From NCBI GenBank assembly GCA_022447685.1, contig JAKVAO010000100.1, positions 1 to 7,282 of the forward strand: a stretch of 7,282 nucleotides of DNA, given 5' to 3'. This document shows, one piece after another, positions 1 through 6,120 of the stretch; the first letter of the stretch is position 1; each line of letters begins with the position of its first letter. The notes beneath the pieces are model-generated. The model was not told the DNA's origin. It did no database searches and saw only the letters and a program-made list of their open reading frames with translations. The stretch comes from Candidatus Caenarcanales bacterium. GTDB lineage: Bacteria > Cyanobacteriota > Vampirovibrionia > LMEP-6097. A program made the translations under genes and the position numbers.

Positions 1-328
1 ACTCGTCCTCATCCAATAACGGAGCATCTAAATCGATTTCTACACCTTCAATCAACACATCAACGTTTTCTCGCATAATTGCTGATAACGGTTCTATTCT
101 TTCAGGATGAGCCTGCATATCACGCGCTATGAATGATAAGAACTCGCCAAGTACAGGATCGCTTTCTTGCACTGCTGCACGCGAAATAACAACGCTGCCA
201 TCAGATTGAATCGTGTATTTAATTTTATCTTTTTTACCTAAGTGCAACGCCTTACGAACAGGGCTAGGCACCGTAGTTTGAAAACGGTCTGTCAATGTTG
301 ATTCAGTTTCTAAAACAACTTGTGCCAT
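1..328 (-). CDS. prlF: PrlF-family type II antitoxin, 3' end cut by the window edge
   Basis: The reverse strand encodes 109 codons beginning MAQVVLETESTLTDRFQTTV. Residues about 10-45 (RFQTTVPSPVRKALHLGKKD) form the swapped-hairpin AbrB/SpoVT-like DNA-binding fold typical of PrlF (SohA/HtaR). The second half, with LGEFLSFIARDMQAHPERI and the acidic ending LLDEDE, matches the PrlF family and not generic AbrB proteins. E. coli PrlF is about 111 residues, so only a few residues are missing. In this family PrlF neutralises the ribosome-dependent RNase toxin YhaV and represses its own operon, and yhaV normally follows directly; here it would lie beyond the left edge. The start is supported by AGAGG five bases upstream of ATG and by a promoter further upstream. 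The gene is separate in character from the RHS array and probably marks its flank. Confidence 0.92.
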   Translation of the reverse strand, partial: MAQVVLETESTLTDRFQTTVPSPVRKALHLGKKDKIKYTIQSDGSVVISRAAVQESDPVLGEFLSFIARDMQAHPERIEPLSAIMRENVDVLIEGVEIDLDAPLLDEDE

Positions 329-364
329 AACAACCTCTGTCTTTTATTTGCTTCATTAGCTTTG

Positions 365-393
365 ATTTTAGTACGAACGAACAGGCAATGCAA
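365..393 (-). promoter_or_regulatory. Predicted sigma-70 promoter of prlF
   Basis: On the reverse strand TTGCAT (388-393) and TAAAAT (365-370) are separated by exactly 17 bases, about 37 bases upstream of the prlF start codon. Each hexamer differs from consensus at only one or two positions, and no competing gene occupies the interval. Confidence 0.65.
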
Positions 394-400
394 ATGCATT
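387..400. promoter_or_regulatory. Inverted repeat over the prlF -35 box, candidate autoregulatory operator
   Basis: AATGCA and TGCATT form a perfect 6-bp inverted repeat with a 2-bp spacer, covering the -35 hexamer of the predicted prlF promoter. PrlF-type antitoxins repress their own promoters in known systems, so this palindrome is a reasonable operator candidate. The assignment rests on position only. Confidence 0.35.
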
Positions 401-444
401 ACCCTTTAAAAATGAGCTAGAAAATACTCAAGTTGCTTAATGCT

Positions 445-498
445 GTAAGGGGGACTTGTCTAGACCTCAGCTAGCTGAGTGTGCGCTCATTCCCTTAC
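445..498. repeat. Concentric inverted repeats in the prlF upstream spacer
   Basis: Arms GTAAGGG (445-451) and CCCTTAC (492-498) enclose a perfect 14-bp palindrome CTCAGCTAGCTGAG (466-479). Their centres differ by only one base. The 12-14 bases between the outer arms and the central palindrome do not pair. No coding frame or transposon end explains it. It could be a protein-binding site, a recombination site or a structured RNA leader. Confidence 0.4.
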
Positions 499-607
499 GG
501 TGTAACATGATACAAAGCACCTGCAAACTCTAATCGTAGTGGCCTAGCCATCCTTTCACGTATCAATCTTGGTTAGTTAATAACTAAAAATTAGGCTTCA
601 ATATGCT

Positions 608-633
608 AAAGGGCAAAAAGAAATACCTGAGCC
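608..633 (-). repeat. Solo right-hand end of the interspersed Y1-derived repeat
   Basis: The sequence AAAGGGCAAAAAGAAATACC followed by TGAGCC and TATTGGTT matches the right-hand ends of the full repeat copies, for example GGCAAAAAGAAAGACC at 2836. No matching left end or body could be recognised to its left down to the prlF promoter, so only the end survives. It lies downstream of the lipoprotein gene, where the other modules carry a whole repeat. The rest of the 329-760 spacer holds the prlF promoter, the concentric palindrome and a stem-loop, and no gene that I can see. Confidence 0.6.
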
Positions 634-696
634 TATTGGTTAAATTAGCAGATAAAAGAAAATCAGCTCCCGCTGGCTTTCGTTTGCTTGGCTTAG

Positions 697-721
697 GTTG
701 CTCCCAAGTTGAAGGGGCAAC
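697..721. other. Stem-loop downstream of the lipoprotein gene
   Basis: GTTGCTCC (697-704) pairs with GGGGCAAC (714-721), giving an 8-bp stem with one G-U pair and a 9-base loop. It begins 40 bases after the lipoprotein stop codon. No U-tract follows on either strand, so a classical terminator is not demonstrated. A second small inverted repeat, TTAACT-AGA-AGTTAA, sits at 722-736. Confidence 0.3.
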
Positions 722-760
722 TTAACTAGAAGTTAATTACACTGTTTCCTTGCTGATCTG

Positions 761-1120
761 TTATTTATTATCCACAACTACAACATCTTCAACTTTTAAA
801 TAAACCAATACTGGTACCTTTCTTCCAGCCTTTTCATATTGAAACTCAATTTCTTGCTCTTTGCTTATTAACTTCGAAACTTGAGAGCAATCAACATTCC
901 ACAATTTTGAAGTAAAGTTTATTGGAGATTCAAACTCCTTACTTACTACTCGTATATTTAATACGTTACTTGACCTCCAAATATCTTCACAAGATATGTC
1001 GGTCACTTTCCCTGTAGCAAGATAGTACTTCCTACCTTCTCCACAAGAGATAATAAAACAAACAAATAAAGCTATAGTAATTAATCGAATCAATTTTCTG
1101 AACCCCCCGTTGTGCAGCAT
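761..1120 (-). CDS. Small lipoprotein, candidate orphan immunity protein of the RHS module
   Basis: This frame encodes about 119 residues. A basic n-region (FRKLIR) precedes the hydrophobic stretch LITIALFVCFIISC followed by GEG, where IISC is a plausible lipobox. The mature part is a small, probably beta-rich domain (YYLATGKVTDISCEDIW near its start, then VLVYLKVEDVVVV at the end) that I cannot assign to a family. The gene overlaps the last 89 bases of the RHS reading frame in another frame. I chose the ATG at 1120. A TTG at 1093, preceded by GGGGGG, is an alternative and would give 110 residues. The original start may have been lost when RHS was fused here. In RHS loci the gene after the toxin tip usually encodes its immunity protein, so that role is inferred, as is lipid anchoring facing the periplasm. 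Confidence 0.7.
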   Translation of the reverse strand: MLHNGGFRKLIRLITIALFVCFIISCGEGRKYYLATGKVTDISCEDIWRSSNVLNIRVVSKEFESPINFTSKLWNVDCSQVSKLISKEQEIEFQYEKAGRKVPVLVYLKVEDVVVVDNK

Positions 1121-2576
1121 TAACGCTATAAGCTGATAAGTATGCGTTTGCAGCGCTAGAGGCGCTAATAGTTTGGTTAACACTTAATGCTCTGAACATA
1201 TTTGTTGTAGCACCAGCTCCAGTTAAAGCTCCGGGAACGTTTACGCCAATAGCCGCAGCTTGCCTCGCAGTTTCTGCATCCATGCCAGCCCCCATGAAAG
1301 CTTTTTCGGTACCTCGCTGTACTGGATCATACCCAGTTGTTTGCTCCAGCATATCACTAGCTCCTACTGTTGCAGCAGTGGCGGCTAAGGCACATCCGGC
1401 CCCAGCAGTAAATGCACAAGTTCCCGCACCTGCTATTGCGACAGTATTGACAGCAGTTCTAGCAGGGTCTTCAGCTAAAGAACTCATTGTATTAGATATA
1501 CCGTTACCAATATCGCTCATTACCCCTTCTATTGAACTTCTAAGTTGAGCCGCTCCATCAGCAATACTTCTGAACCACTTAGCCAGTGGAGCATCAGGTG
1601 ATTCAAACTTAGGGTGGTTGGCGTCATTATACGCTTTCATGAATGCAGCAGTTAAAGCACCGTTAGCAAATTTACCTCCTGTAACCTGAGTAACTGTACC
1701 ACCGACAACAGCAGCAACAACTCTTGCCCCCGTATCCTTGAAGGCTGCATAAATCTTGCCTCCTGCCATACTTGATACGCCTGCGGCAGCAAAACCATGT
1801 CCAAACTTACCGCCAGAAAGGACACTGCTTATTCCCCCAGCCATCCCTCGAATAAGTCCTTTTCCAAGTATATTTTGTATCCCGTTATTGGCAATTAACT
1901 CACCAGCACCGAAGAAAAGCGCCCCGCTAAATGCACCAACTAATGCCCCCTTTAGAGAGCCAGTTGCAACATAACCAGATAATGCACCACCTGCAATTGC
2001 CCAAGCTAACCCAGCTCCAGCAGTCATCACTGTAATGCCTATTTGAACAATCGTTTTCCAATACTTTTTCACAAACTTTTTGAGAGATTTAAAGAAATAC
2101 CCACTCGGATCTGTATAGCTCATCGGGTTATTTAGAACATACGAATAACGGTTGTAGTTCTGGCTATTCATTGGAGCCTGAATATGTGGGTCAGCTTGAA
2201 GGAATCTCCCCAAGGTTGGATCGTAGATCCGACCGTTCATATGGATAATACCTAAATCCGATATTTCTTTGTGACCTGTATAACCTTTACTTTCCACGGG
2301 GCTTTGTTGATTCAACAAAGAAACTAATGAGCTACTAGTATAGAACCGATTTTGTTTCCCCCACGCATCATAGTTTATGTGCTGAATAACACTGCCATTC
2401 GCGTCTGTTACCGTCACGGTAAAGCCTAGATGGTCCTTATGCGTATATAAAGTTTTACTTTGCTTAGCATCCGTACTGTCAATTACTACAGTATTCCCAA
2501 CATAGTATTTGTGTTCAACATTTCCTGAAGGCAATGTTGAACGCTCATATAGCCCTTTGAGATATAATGTTTCCAC
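1032..2576 (-). CDS. 5'-truncated RHS repeat-associated core protein with a long C-terminal region
   Basis: This is an open frame of 514 codons. Residues 1-160 are the end of an RHS core: YVGN and HLGFTVTVTDANG are shell repeat motifs, followed by GRIYDPTLGRFLQADP and the hallmark NRYSYVLNNPMSYTDPSGY (142-160), after which the variable C-terminal tip begins. Residues 165-315 are a glycine- and alanine-rich, partly hydrophobic pre-toxin segment, and 370-490 is a second Ala/Gly-rich region. No nuclease or other catalytic motif is evident. A full RHS protein is well over 1000 residues, so the 5' part is missing and the frame begins about 5 bases from a repeat end. The GTG at 2576 is the first usable codon, not a genuine start. 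The last 20 or so residues (KIDSINYYSFICLFYYLLWRR) are an out-of-frame reading of the lipoprotein signal sequence, which suggests the toxin domain was deleted. The gene is visibly richer in G+C than the genes to its right. It may be an orphan displaced tip with no independent function. Confidence 0.9.
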   Translation of the reverse strand: METLYLKGLYERSTLPSGNVEHKYYVGNTVVIDSTDAKQSKTLYTHKDHLGFTVTVTDANGSVIQHINYDAWGKQNRFYTSSSLVSLLNQQSPVESKGYTGHKEISDLGIIHMNGRIYDPTLGRFLQADPHIQAPMNSQNYNRYSYVLNNPMSYTDPSGYFFKSLKKFVKKYWKTIVQIGITVMTAGAGLAWAIAGGALSGYVATGSLKGALVGAFSGALFFGAGELIANNGIQNILGKGLIRGMAGGISSVLSGGKFGHGFAAAGVSSMAGGKIYAAFKDTGARVVAAVVGGTVTQVTGGKFANGALTAAFMKAYNDANHPKFESPDAPLAKWFRSIADGAAQLRSSIEGVMSDIGNGISNTMSSLAEDPARTAVNTVAIAGAGTCAFTAGAGCALAATAATVGASDMLEQTTGYDPVQRGTEKAFMGAGMDAETARQAAAIGVNVPGALTGAGATTNMFRALSVNQTISASSAANAYLSAYSVNAAQRGVQKIDSINYYSFICLFYYLLWRR

Positions 2577-2580
2577 ACAT

Positions 2581-2855
2581 GGGTCAGGTCTTTCCTTTTG
2601 CCACTATCTTACTTACACGCGAATAGTGTAATTGAAAATAATCACCCAATTCTTTTTTTTGCTCGACAAATAGCGTAAATTTTCGGCTTGCTATCGCTTT
2701 AGATTTGCCAAATTGAAGTAACACTTTGCCGATTTAAATCCATTCTGAAGTTTGTGCTTGCCCATCGTAAAATGCCCTACACGTTGAGAACTTCTATTAG
2801 ACCATTGCTTATAAACAATATTGGACAAGATTAAAGGCAAAAAGAAAGACCCTAT
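2581..2855 (-). mobile_element. Interspersed repeat copy 1, deletion derivative of a Y1-type transposase unit
   Basis: The left end GGGTCAGGTCTTTCCTTTTG and right end GGCAAAAAGAAAGACC are imperfect inverted copies of each other. The body aligns along its length with the copies at 3416 and 5336. On the reverse strand 2727-2584 reads as 47 codons including VLLQFGKSKAIASRKF and FVEQKKEL, ending at a TGA inside the left end. The pattern FGK....A..KF..FV is what I recall from the C-terminus of Y1 (TnpREP/IS200-like) transposases. A stop lies directly upstream of this frame, so the catalytic part has been deleted. The right end lacks about four bases (CTGA) compared with the other copies. It abuts the RHS fragment. 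Confidence 0.75.
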
Positions 2856-2871
2856 TAATTCTTTGCTTTTA

Positions 2872-3276
2872 TCATCTTGAAAATTCAACAAGCTTCCATT
2901 TCTTTTTATAAGGATAATAAAGTTGTACACCATTTTCAAAGATTAAAACTATAGAATTATTCGCAGAAAAAAACTCTTCAATACCAAATAAACCATGTAT
3001 TGATTGGAAACTATTAAGTAACTCATCTTTATAAAGCTCTTCTTTATCTCTAGGCCGTGATTTTATAGCCTGGAGATGAGTCAAGGCTTTTTCTATTGAA
3101 AGCTCAGATACTAACTTAGATTCACCGAACACTTTAGTCCCCGAACAATTTCTATACAACTTTGATAGGCCGGTATATGAAACCTCATTACAGTTATTAA
3201 TTTCTTTTAACTCATTTTCGCTTGCACACAACTGTGCACTAATACTGATTAATATTAGTCCAACAAAAAGCTTCAT
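2872..3276 (-). CDS. Small periplasmic protein, candidate orphan immunity protein
   Basis: The gene encodes 134 residues starting MKLFVGLILISISAQLCASE. This is a typical Sec signal peptide with probable cleavage near LCA-SE. A longer frame begins at 3294, but the ATG at 3276 has GGAG eight bases upstream and puts the signal peptide at the N-terminus. The mature protein is charged, has two cysteines in its first part (NNCNEV, YRNCSG) and ends with a likely beta-hairpin (IVLIFENGVQLYYPYKKKWK). I recognise no family. It follows a 45-codon coding remnant whose stop is four bases upstream of the start, and is followed 16 bases later by repeat copy 1. The small size, export signal and position after a toxin-like tail suggest immunity protein; this is inference. 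Confidence 0.75.
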   Translation of the reverse strand: MKLFVGLILISISAQLCASENELKEINNCNEVSYTGLSKLYRNCSGTKVFGESKLVSELSIEKALTHLQAIKSRPRDKEELYKDELLNSFQSIHGLFGIEEFFSANNSIVLIFENGVQLYYPYKKKWKLVEFSR

Positions 3277-3280
3277 TATA

Positions 3281-3415
3281 CTATCTCCGACCATAATGAG
3301 AATTAATTAGTAAATACCTTTCATCTGAAAAGGTATGCTCAAACTATTCAGGTTTCGACCAAAAGCTCATCTGAATAGATTGGATATTCCACATTGTTGA
3401 TATATTAAGCACACA
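3281..3415 (-). pseudogene. 3' remnant of a coding frame, probable toxin tail, with an internal stop
   Basis: From the edge of repeat copy 2 a 45-codon frame runs to a TAG four bases before the next gene. It contains one in-frame TAG at codon 24. The second part, FEHTFSDERYLLINSHYGRR, reads like ordinary protein. The position is the same as that of the open tails in the neighbouring modules, so I read it as a decayed C-terminus of a gene cut by the repeat. Two inverted repeats lie within it: ATACCTTT/AAAGGTAT (3314-3336) and CTATTCAG/CTGAATAG (3344-3378). Confidence 0.4.
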
Positions 3416-3697
3416 GGGTCATGTCTTGCTTTTTGCCACTACCCGACTCGCGCTTGAGTAGGAGTAATGAAGCTTAAGATGATCATCCAACTCTTTTCTT
3501 TGCTCAACAAATACCGCAAACTTACGCCTTGATGTTGCTTTAAATTTTCCAAATTGAAAGAACATTTTGTCGATTTAAAGCCATTCTGGAGCTTGTACTT
3601 TCCCATCACAAAATGCTCAGCATTTTGATGACTTTTATTAAACATTGCTTATATATGACATTGGACGAGCTAAAAACCAAAAAGAAATACCTGACCC
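3416..3697 (-). mobile_element. Interspersed repeat copy 2, Y1-transposase-derived
   Basis: The ends are GGGTCATGTCTTGCTTTTTG on the left and CCAAAAAGAAATACC followed by TGACCC on the right. On the reverse strand 3568-3419 encodes 49 open codons including FFQFGKFKATSRRKFAVFVE and HLKLHYSYSSASRVVA, ending at TGA in the left end. This is the best preserved version of the transposase C-terminal remnant. It differs from copy 1 by substitutions that mostly keep the frame, so the sequence was probably coding when the copies diverged. It has the same orientation as all other copies. Confidence 0.78.
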
Positions 3698-3750
3698 TAT
3701 TTGTTTTTTCGTTAAACTTTACTCAGCCTCTAGCTTTTATGTTTCTCCAA

Positions 3751-4254
3751 TTAATTTTTTTGTTCCACTTGAAGCTTATAGGCACCATTTTCTGAAACTA
3801 TTAAGCCTATACCATTACTGTAAATACAATCAGTTACTTTTCTATTTTTGCCATAAATACAAGATTTTGACTTTACAGTGTACCTTCCTTTTGGAGGTTT
3901 TATATACTTTCCATCGTTGTAAAAAGCAAAACTATTAAATAATCTCTTAAAATTATAATTTTTTGAAAATGGATCATCACCTTTTACTTTCTGCTCTGAT
4001 GGAGAAATGCACCTTGAATTCAAATGAGTATAAGATAAGTACATATTTAATTTTTCATCCACAATATAAAAGTCAACCCCTCCAATAGGGCGTAAGCATA
4101 GATTACGATCATCCATATCATTTCGTTCTAAATTATCAGAGCTTAAAATAGTTAAAGTTACTGTATCTCCATCTAACTTTTGGAGTGCTAATTCTATTTC
4201 TTGAGAGTTGGCCATTGTTGTAACTAATATAAGAAATATTATGATTTTAGGCAT
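3751..4254 (-). CDS. Small exported protein, candidate orphan immunity protein
   Basis: The gene encodes 167 residues beginning MPKIIIFLILVTTMANSQ, a Sec signal peptide with a probable ANS-Q cleavage site. The mature part contains several cysteines (NLCLRPIG, SRCISPSE, KSCIYG, TDCIYS) that could form disulfides in the periplasm. It has no recognisable family. The ATG at 4254 has AAGAGA seven bases upstream. The frame extends to ATGs at 4317 (preceded by CGAGATAGC) and 4338. The latter overlaps the upstream tail as ATGA but would add a hydrophilic 28-residue extension before the signal peptide. Repeat copy 2 begins 54 bases downstream. The immunity role is inferred from context only. Confidence 0.72.
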   Translation of the reverse strand: MPKIIIFLILVTTMANSQEIELALQKLDGDTVTLTILSSDNLERNDMDDRNLCLRPIGGVDFYIVDEKLNMYLSYTHLNSRCISPSEQKVKGDDPFSKNYNFKRLFNSFAFYNDGKYIKPPKGRYTVKSKSCIYGKNRKVTDCIYSNGIGLIVSENGAYKLQVEQKN

Positions 4255-4334
4255 ATTTAAATCTCTTGCTTTCCAATAGTTATTATCATCTTTTAAAAAG
4301 CTTCTCTTATCCTTCATGCTATCTCGGACAAAGT

Positions 4335-4412
4335 TCATCCCCTATTACTGAGACCCATAACTTTAGAGTTTGACAGCCCCCATTGATAAGCCCTAATTTC
4401 ATTCCAAAACCA
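4335..4412 (-). pseudogene. 25-codon 3' remnant of a coding frame, probable toxin tail
   Basis: Directly after the end of repeat copy 3 a frame reads WFWNEIRAYQWGLSNSKVMG and stops at a TGA that overlaps the ATG at 4338 as ATGA. The composition is protein-like and rich in tryptophan. A four-base overlap with the following gene is typical of toxin-immunity pairs. The upstream part of the gene is missing and replaced by the repeat. Confidence 0.45.
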
Positions 4413-4414
4413 TG

Positions 4415-4552
4415 GGGGCAGGCCTTTCATTTTGCCACTATCTGACTTTGTGCTTGTACATCGTAAAATGCCCAACATTTTAATGATTCTTATTAGACCA
4501 TTACATAAACACACCATTTGATTCGTAAAAGTAAAAAAGAAAGACCTGAGCC
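4415..4552 (-). mobile_element. Interspersed repeat copy 3, internally deleted
   Basis: This shorter copy, about 138 bp, keeps both ends (GGGGCAGGCCTTTCATTTTG and AAAAAAGAAAGACC followed by TGAGCC) and the block CATCGTAAAATGCCCAACA. It lacks about 140 bp of the body, including nearly all of the transposase-remnant frame. The deletion joins near TGTGCTTG, a sequence also present in the body of copy 1. It has the same orientation as the others. Confidence 0.75.
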
Positions 4553-4620
4553 TGTTTGTTTTACTAATAGATATCTTTAATCTCTTTTATAAACTTTGTA
4601 AGAACCAAAAAACTATGAAA

Positions 4621-5181
4621 TCAGTTATCAATGTAGGCACTTGCAACTATGATACTTTTACCATCCTTAGATGGATAAAAACTGTTCCAGTTATCACCAT
4701 CAAAGATAATCACTTGTCTATTTTGTTCATCTACATAAAGATTACGCTTTCTTGGTTTAGCTGTGATTTCTAATAGCACCGCCAGATCCATCCAAGCTTC
4801 AGAAATTTCATCACTGCATGTAGTAGATTTTTCTATATTTTTAATTTTATTAATCAAATCATCAAAATTAATCATATCGTGTTTAAATGAACGCCCATTG
4901 TTTATTGAATATTCAATTATCAAACGCTCACCTTTAAATTTTATAATCTCGAATTTATAAACTTCAACATCCAAAAAACCTCTACTTATAAAATCAGATT
5001 TTGCAGTTAATATTTCTTGTCCAAAAATAACCTTCTTCTCAACCTCAACTTTATATTTTTTAAATATACCTTCAATATCTGTTACATAATCAATATCAAT
5101 AAGCCTTACAGCTTCCAGTGACTTTTCACACGAAAAAGCAGGGAAAGCTATTATCAAAAATAAAAAAAACCTCACCAACAT
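4621..5181 (-). CDS. Small exported protein, candidate orphan immunity protein
   Basis: The gene encodes 186 residues starting MLVRFFLFLIIAFPAFSCEK, a signal peptide ending at AFS-C, so either signal peptidase I cleavage or a weak lipobox is possible. The mature region is charged and probably mixed alpha/beta, with RGFLDVEVYKFEIIKFKGE in the middle and VIIFDGDNWNSFYPSKDG near the end. I recognise no family. The ATG at 5181 has AGGGGA upstream. An ATG at 5199 overlaps the stop of the preceding tail as ATGA and would add six residues, so translational coupling is possible. Repeat copy 3 follows 68 bases after the stop. Immunity function is inferred from export, size and the toxin-tail overlap. 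Confidence 0.73.
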   Translation of the reverse strand: MLVRFFLFLIIAFPAFSCEKSLEAVRLIDIDYVTDIEGIFKKYKVEVEKKVIFGQEILTAKSDFISRGFLDVEVYKFEIIKFKGERLIIEYSINNGRSFKHDMINFDDLINKIKNIEKSTTCSDEISEAWMDLAVLLEITAKPRKRNLYVDEQNRQVIIFDGDNWNSFYPSKDGKSIIVASAYIDN

Positions 5182-5195
5182 CACATAGTTTCCCC

Positions 5196-5333
5196 TCATT
5201 TTTGAGCTATATCTCTTATACATGACATTTCAATTTCATTAATAGTTTTCATGAAAGAGTTTGATTTATAATAGTACTGATCTGCAGTTAAGGTAGCACC
5301 CCAAACTCCTAGTATCCCCCGAGCTTGAACCAT
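5196..5333 (-). pseudogene. 45-codon 3' remnant of a coding frame, probable toxin tail
   Basis: Immediately inside the module from repeat copy 4 a clean 45-codon frame reads MVQARGILGVWGATLTADQY, then YYKSNSFMKTINEIEMS, ending DIAQK with a TGA that overlaps ATG 5199 of the next gene as ATGA. The ATG at 5333 lies two bases from the repeat end and is probably not a natural start. The frame is open back into the repeat end. It looks like the C-terminal end of a larger protein cut by the repeat, in the place where a toxin would precede its immunity gene. No catalytic motif is recognised. Confidence 0.5.
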
Positions 5334-5335
5334 AG

Positions 5336-5615
5336 GGGTCAGGTCTTTCTTTTGCCACTAACCGACTCGCGCTTGAGTAGGAGTAATGAAGCTTAAGATA
5401 ATCACCCAACTTTTTCCTTGCTCGACAAATAGCGCAAATTTTCGGCTTGCTATCGCTTTAGATTTGCCAAATTGAAGTAACATTTTATCGGTTTAAATTC
5501 ATTCCGGAGCTTGAGCTTTCCCATCACAAAATGCCCAACACGTTAAGAATTTCTATTAAACATTGCTTATATATGACATTGGACTAGCTTAAAGGCAAGA
5601 AGAAAGACCTGACTC
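5336..5615 (-). mobile_element. Interspersed repeat copy 4, Y1-transposase-derived with frameshift
   Basis: The left end is GGGTCAGGTCTTTCTTTTGC and the right end GGCAAGAAGAAAGACC followed by TGACTC. The body matches copies 1 and 2, sharing ACTCGCGCTTGAGTAGGAGT with copy 2 and TTCGGCTTGCTATCGCTTTA with copy 1. The transposase-like frame (MLLQFGKSKAIASRKFALFV) is present but a one-base deletion after FVEQ shifts it. The LKLHYSYSSASR segment follows in the shifted frame. It is therefore a pseudogene fragment. Confidence 0.78.
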
Positions 5616-5637
5616 TATTGGTTTGCATCCTAAAACA

Positions 5638-6120
5638 CTACTTTTTGACACTCAACTCAAAAATCAGGTTTTCATTTCCTTCTCTAAGGTAAGCAATTTT
5701 AACAACTCGCCCCTCTTGGATTGTATCTGAATCATGCTTTCTATTCGCAAAAAAGGAGTTTTCAGTTCCGTAATCATTGTACTTAAAGCGTACTCCATCG
5801 ACAGTAAAAACCTCTTCTCTACTATTTCTTTCAACAATTTGAATATCTTCAATAGCTCCTTCAACTGTAGAATAATTTCCAGAATCTATGTCATTAGATT
5901 TTAATACTAGGCAATAAAATGACAGTGACTGCATTACAGAAAAGCCAAATAAAAATAAGAAGCCAAACCAGAAGTTAACTTTCTTTTCAAACTGTAGTTT
6001 ATTTTCGTACCAGTATTTTATTTTCGGGCAGCACAATATTAGTAGAACAGAACAAACAAGTGAAAAATAAAACCCAAGCCTGGTGCCTGAAAAATCAGAC
6101 TGAAAATAAAGTTCATACAT
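5638..6120 (-). CDS. Two-segment membrane protein with soluble C-terminal domain, candidate immunity protein
   Basis: The gene encodes 160 residues. There are two hydrophobic segments, at about 14-31 (LGFYFSLVCSVLLILCC) and 50-72 (FWFGFLFLFGFSVMQSLSFY), separated by a basic loop. A C-terminal domain of about 85 residues follows. That domain has VEGAIEDIQIVERN, then FTVDGVRFKYNDYG, IQEGRVVKIAYLREGN and LIFELSV. I recall this spacing (VEG, FTV.GV.F.Y.DY, I..G..V.I.Y, N.I..L) from a widespread uncharacterised group of small, beta-rich membrane-associated proteins, but cannot name the domain. The ATG at 6120 has AGGAG eight to nine bases upstream and overlaps the stop of the preceding tail by eight bases (ATGTATGA). 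Repeat copy 4 begins 22 bases after the stop. The context suggests immunity to an inner-membrane or periplasmic toxin. Confidence 0.75.
   Translation of the reverse strand: MYELYFQSDFSGTRLGFYFSLVCSVLLILCCPKIKYWYENKLQFEKKVNFWFGFLFLFGFSVMQSLSFYCLVLKSNDIDSGNYSTVEGAIEDIQIVERNSREEVFTVDGVRFKYNDYGTENSFFANRKHDSDTIQEGRVVKIAYLREGNENLIFELSVKK

Noticed and set aside
1282..1974. Two open frames on the plus strand opposite the RHS gene
   Set aside because: They are proline- and alanine-rich mirror readings of the Gly/Ala-rich RHS C-terminal region, with no ribosome binding site or recognisable motifs.
1032..2576. Treating the RHS frame as a complete effector gene
   Set aside because: It lacks the N-terminal region and most of the RHS repeats, begins at a transposon edge with no start signal, and has no recognisable toxin domain.
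2691..2939. Minus-strand frame of 82 codons spanning a repeat and the end of the gene at 2872
   Set aside because: It crosses the repeat boundary and runs in the wrong frame through the end of the exported protein gene. The repeat's conserved coding signal is in a different frame.
3314..3378. Two inverted repeats upstream of the gene at 3276 as a riboswitch or attenuator
   Set aside because: They are short, AT-rich and lie inside a decayed coding remnant. No U-tract or known riboswitch core accompanies them.
3613..3938. Two plus-strand frames opposite the gene at 3751-4254 and repeat copy 2
   Set aside because: They begin inside the repeat and read antisense to a better supported signal-peptide-bearing gene. 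Their hydrophobicity is a by-product of AT-rich DNA.
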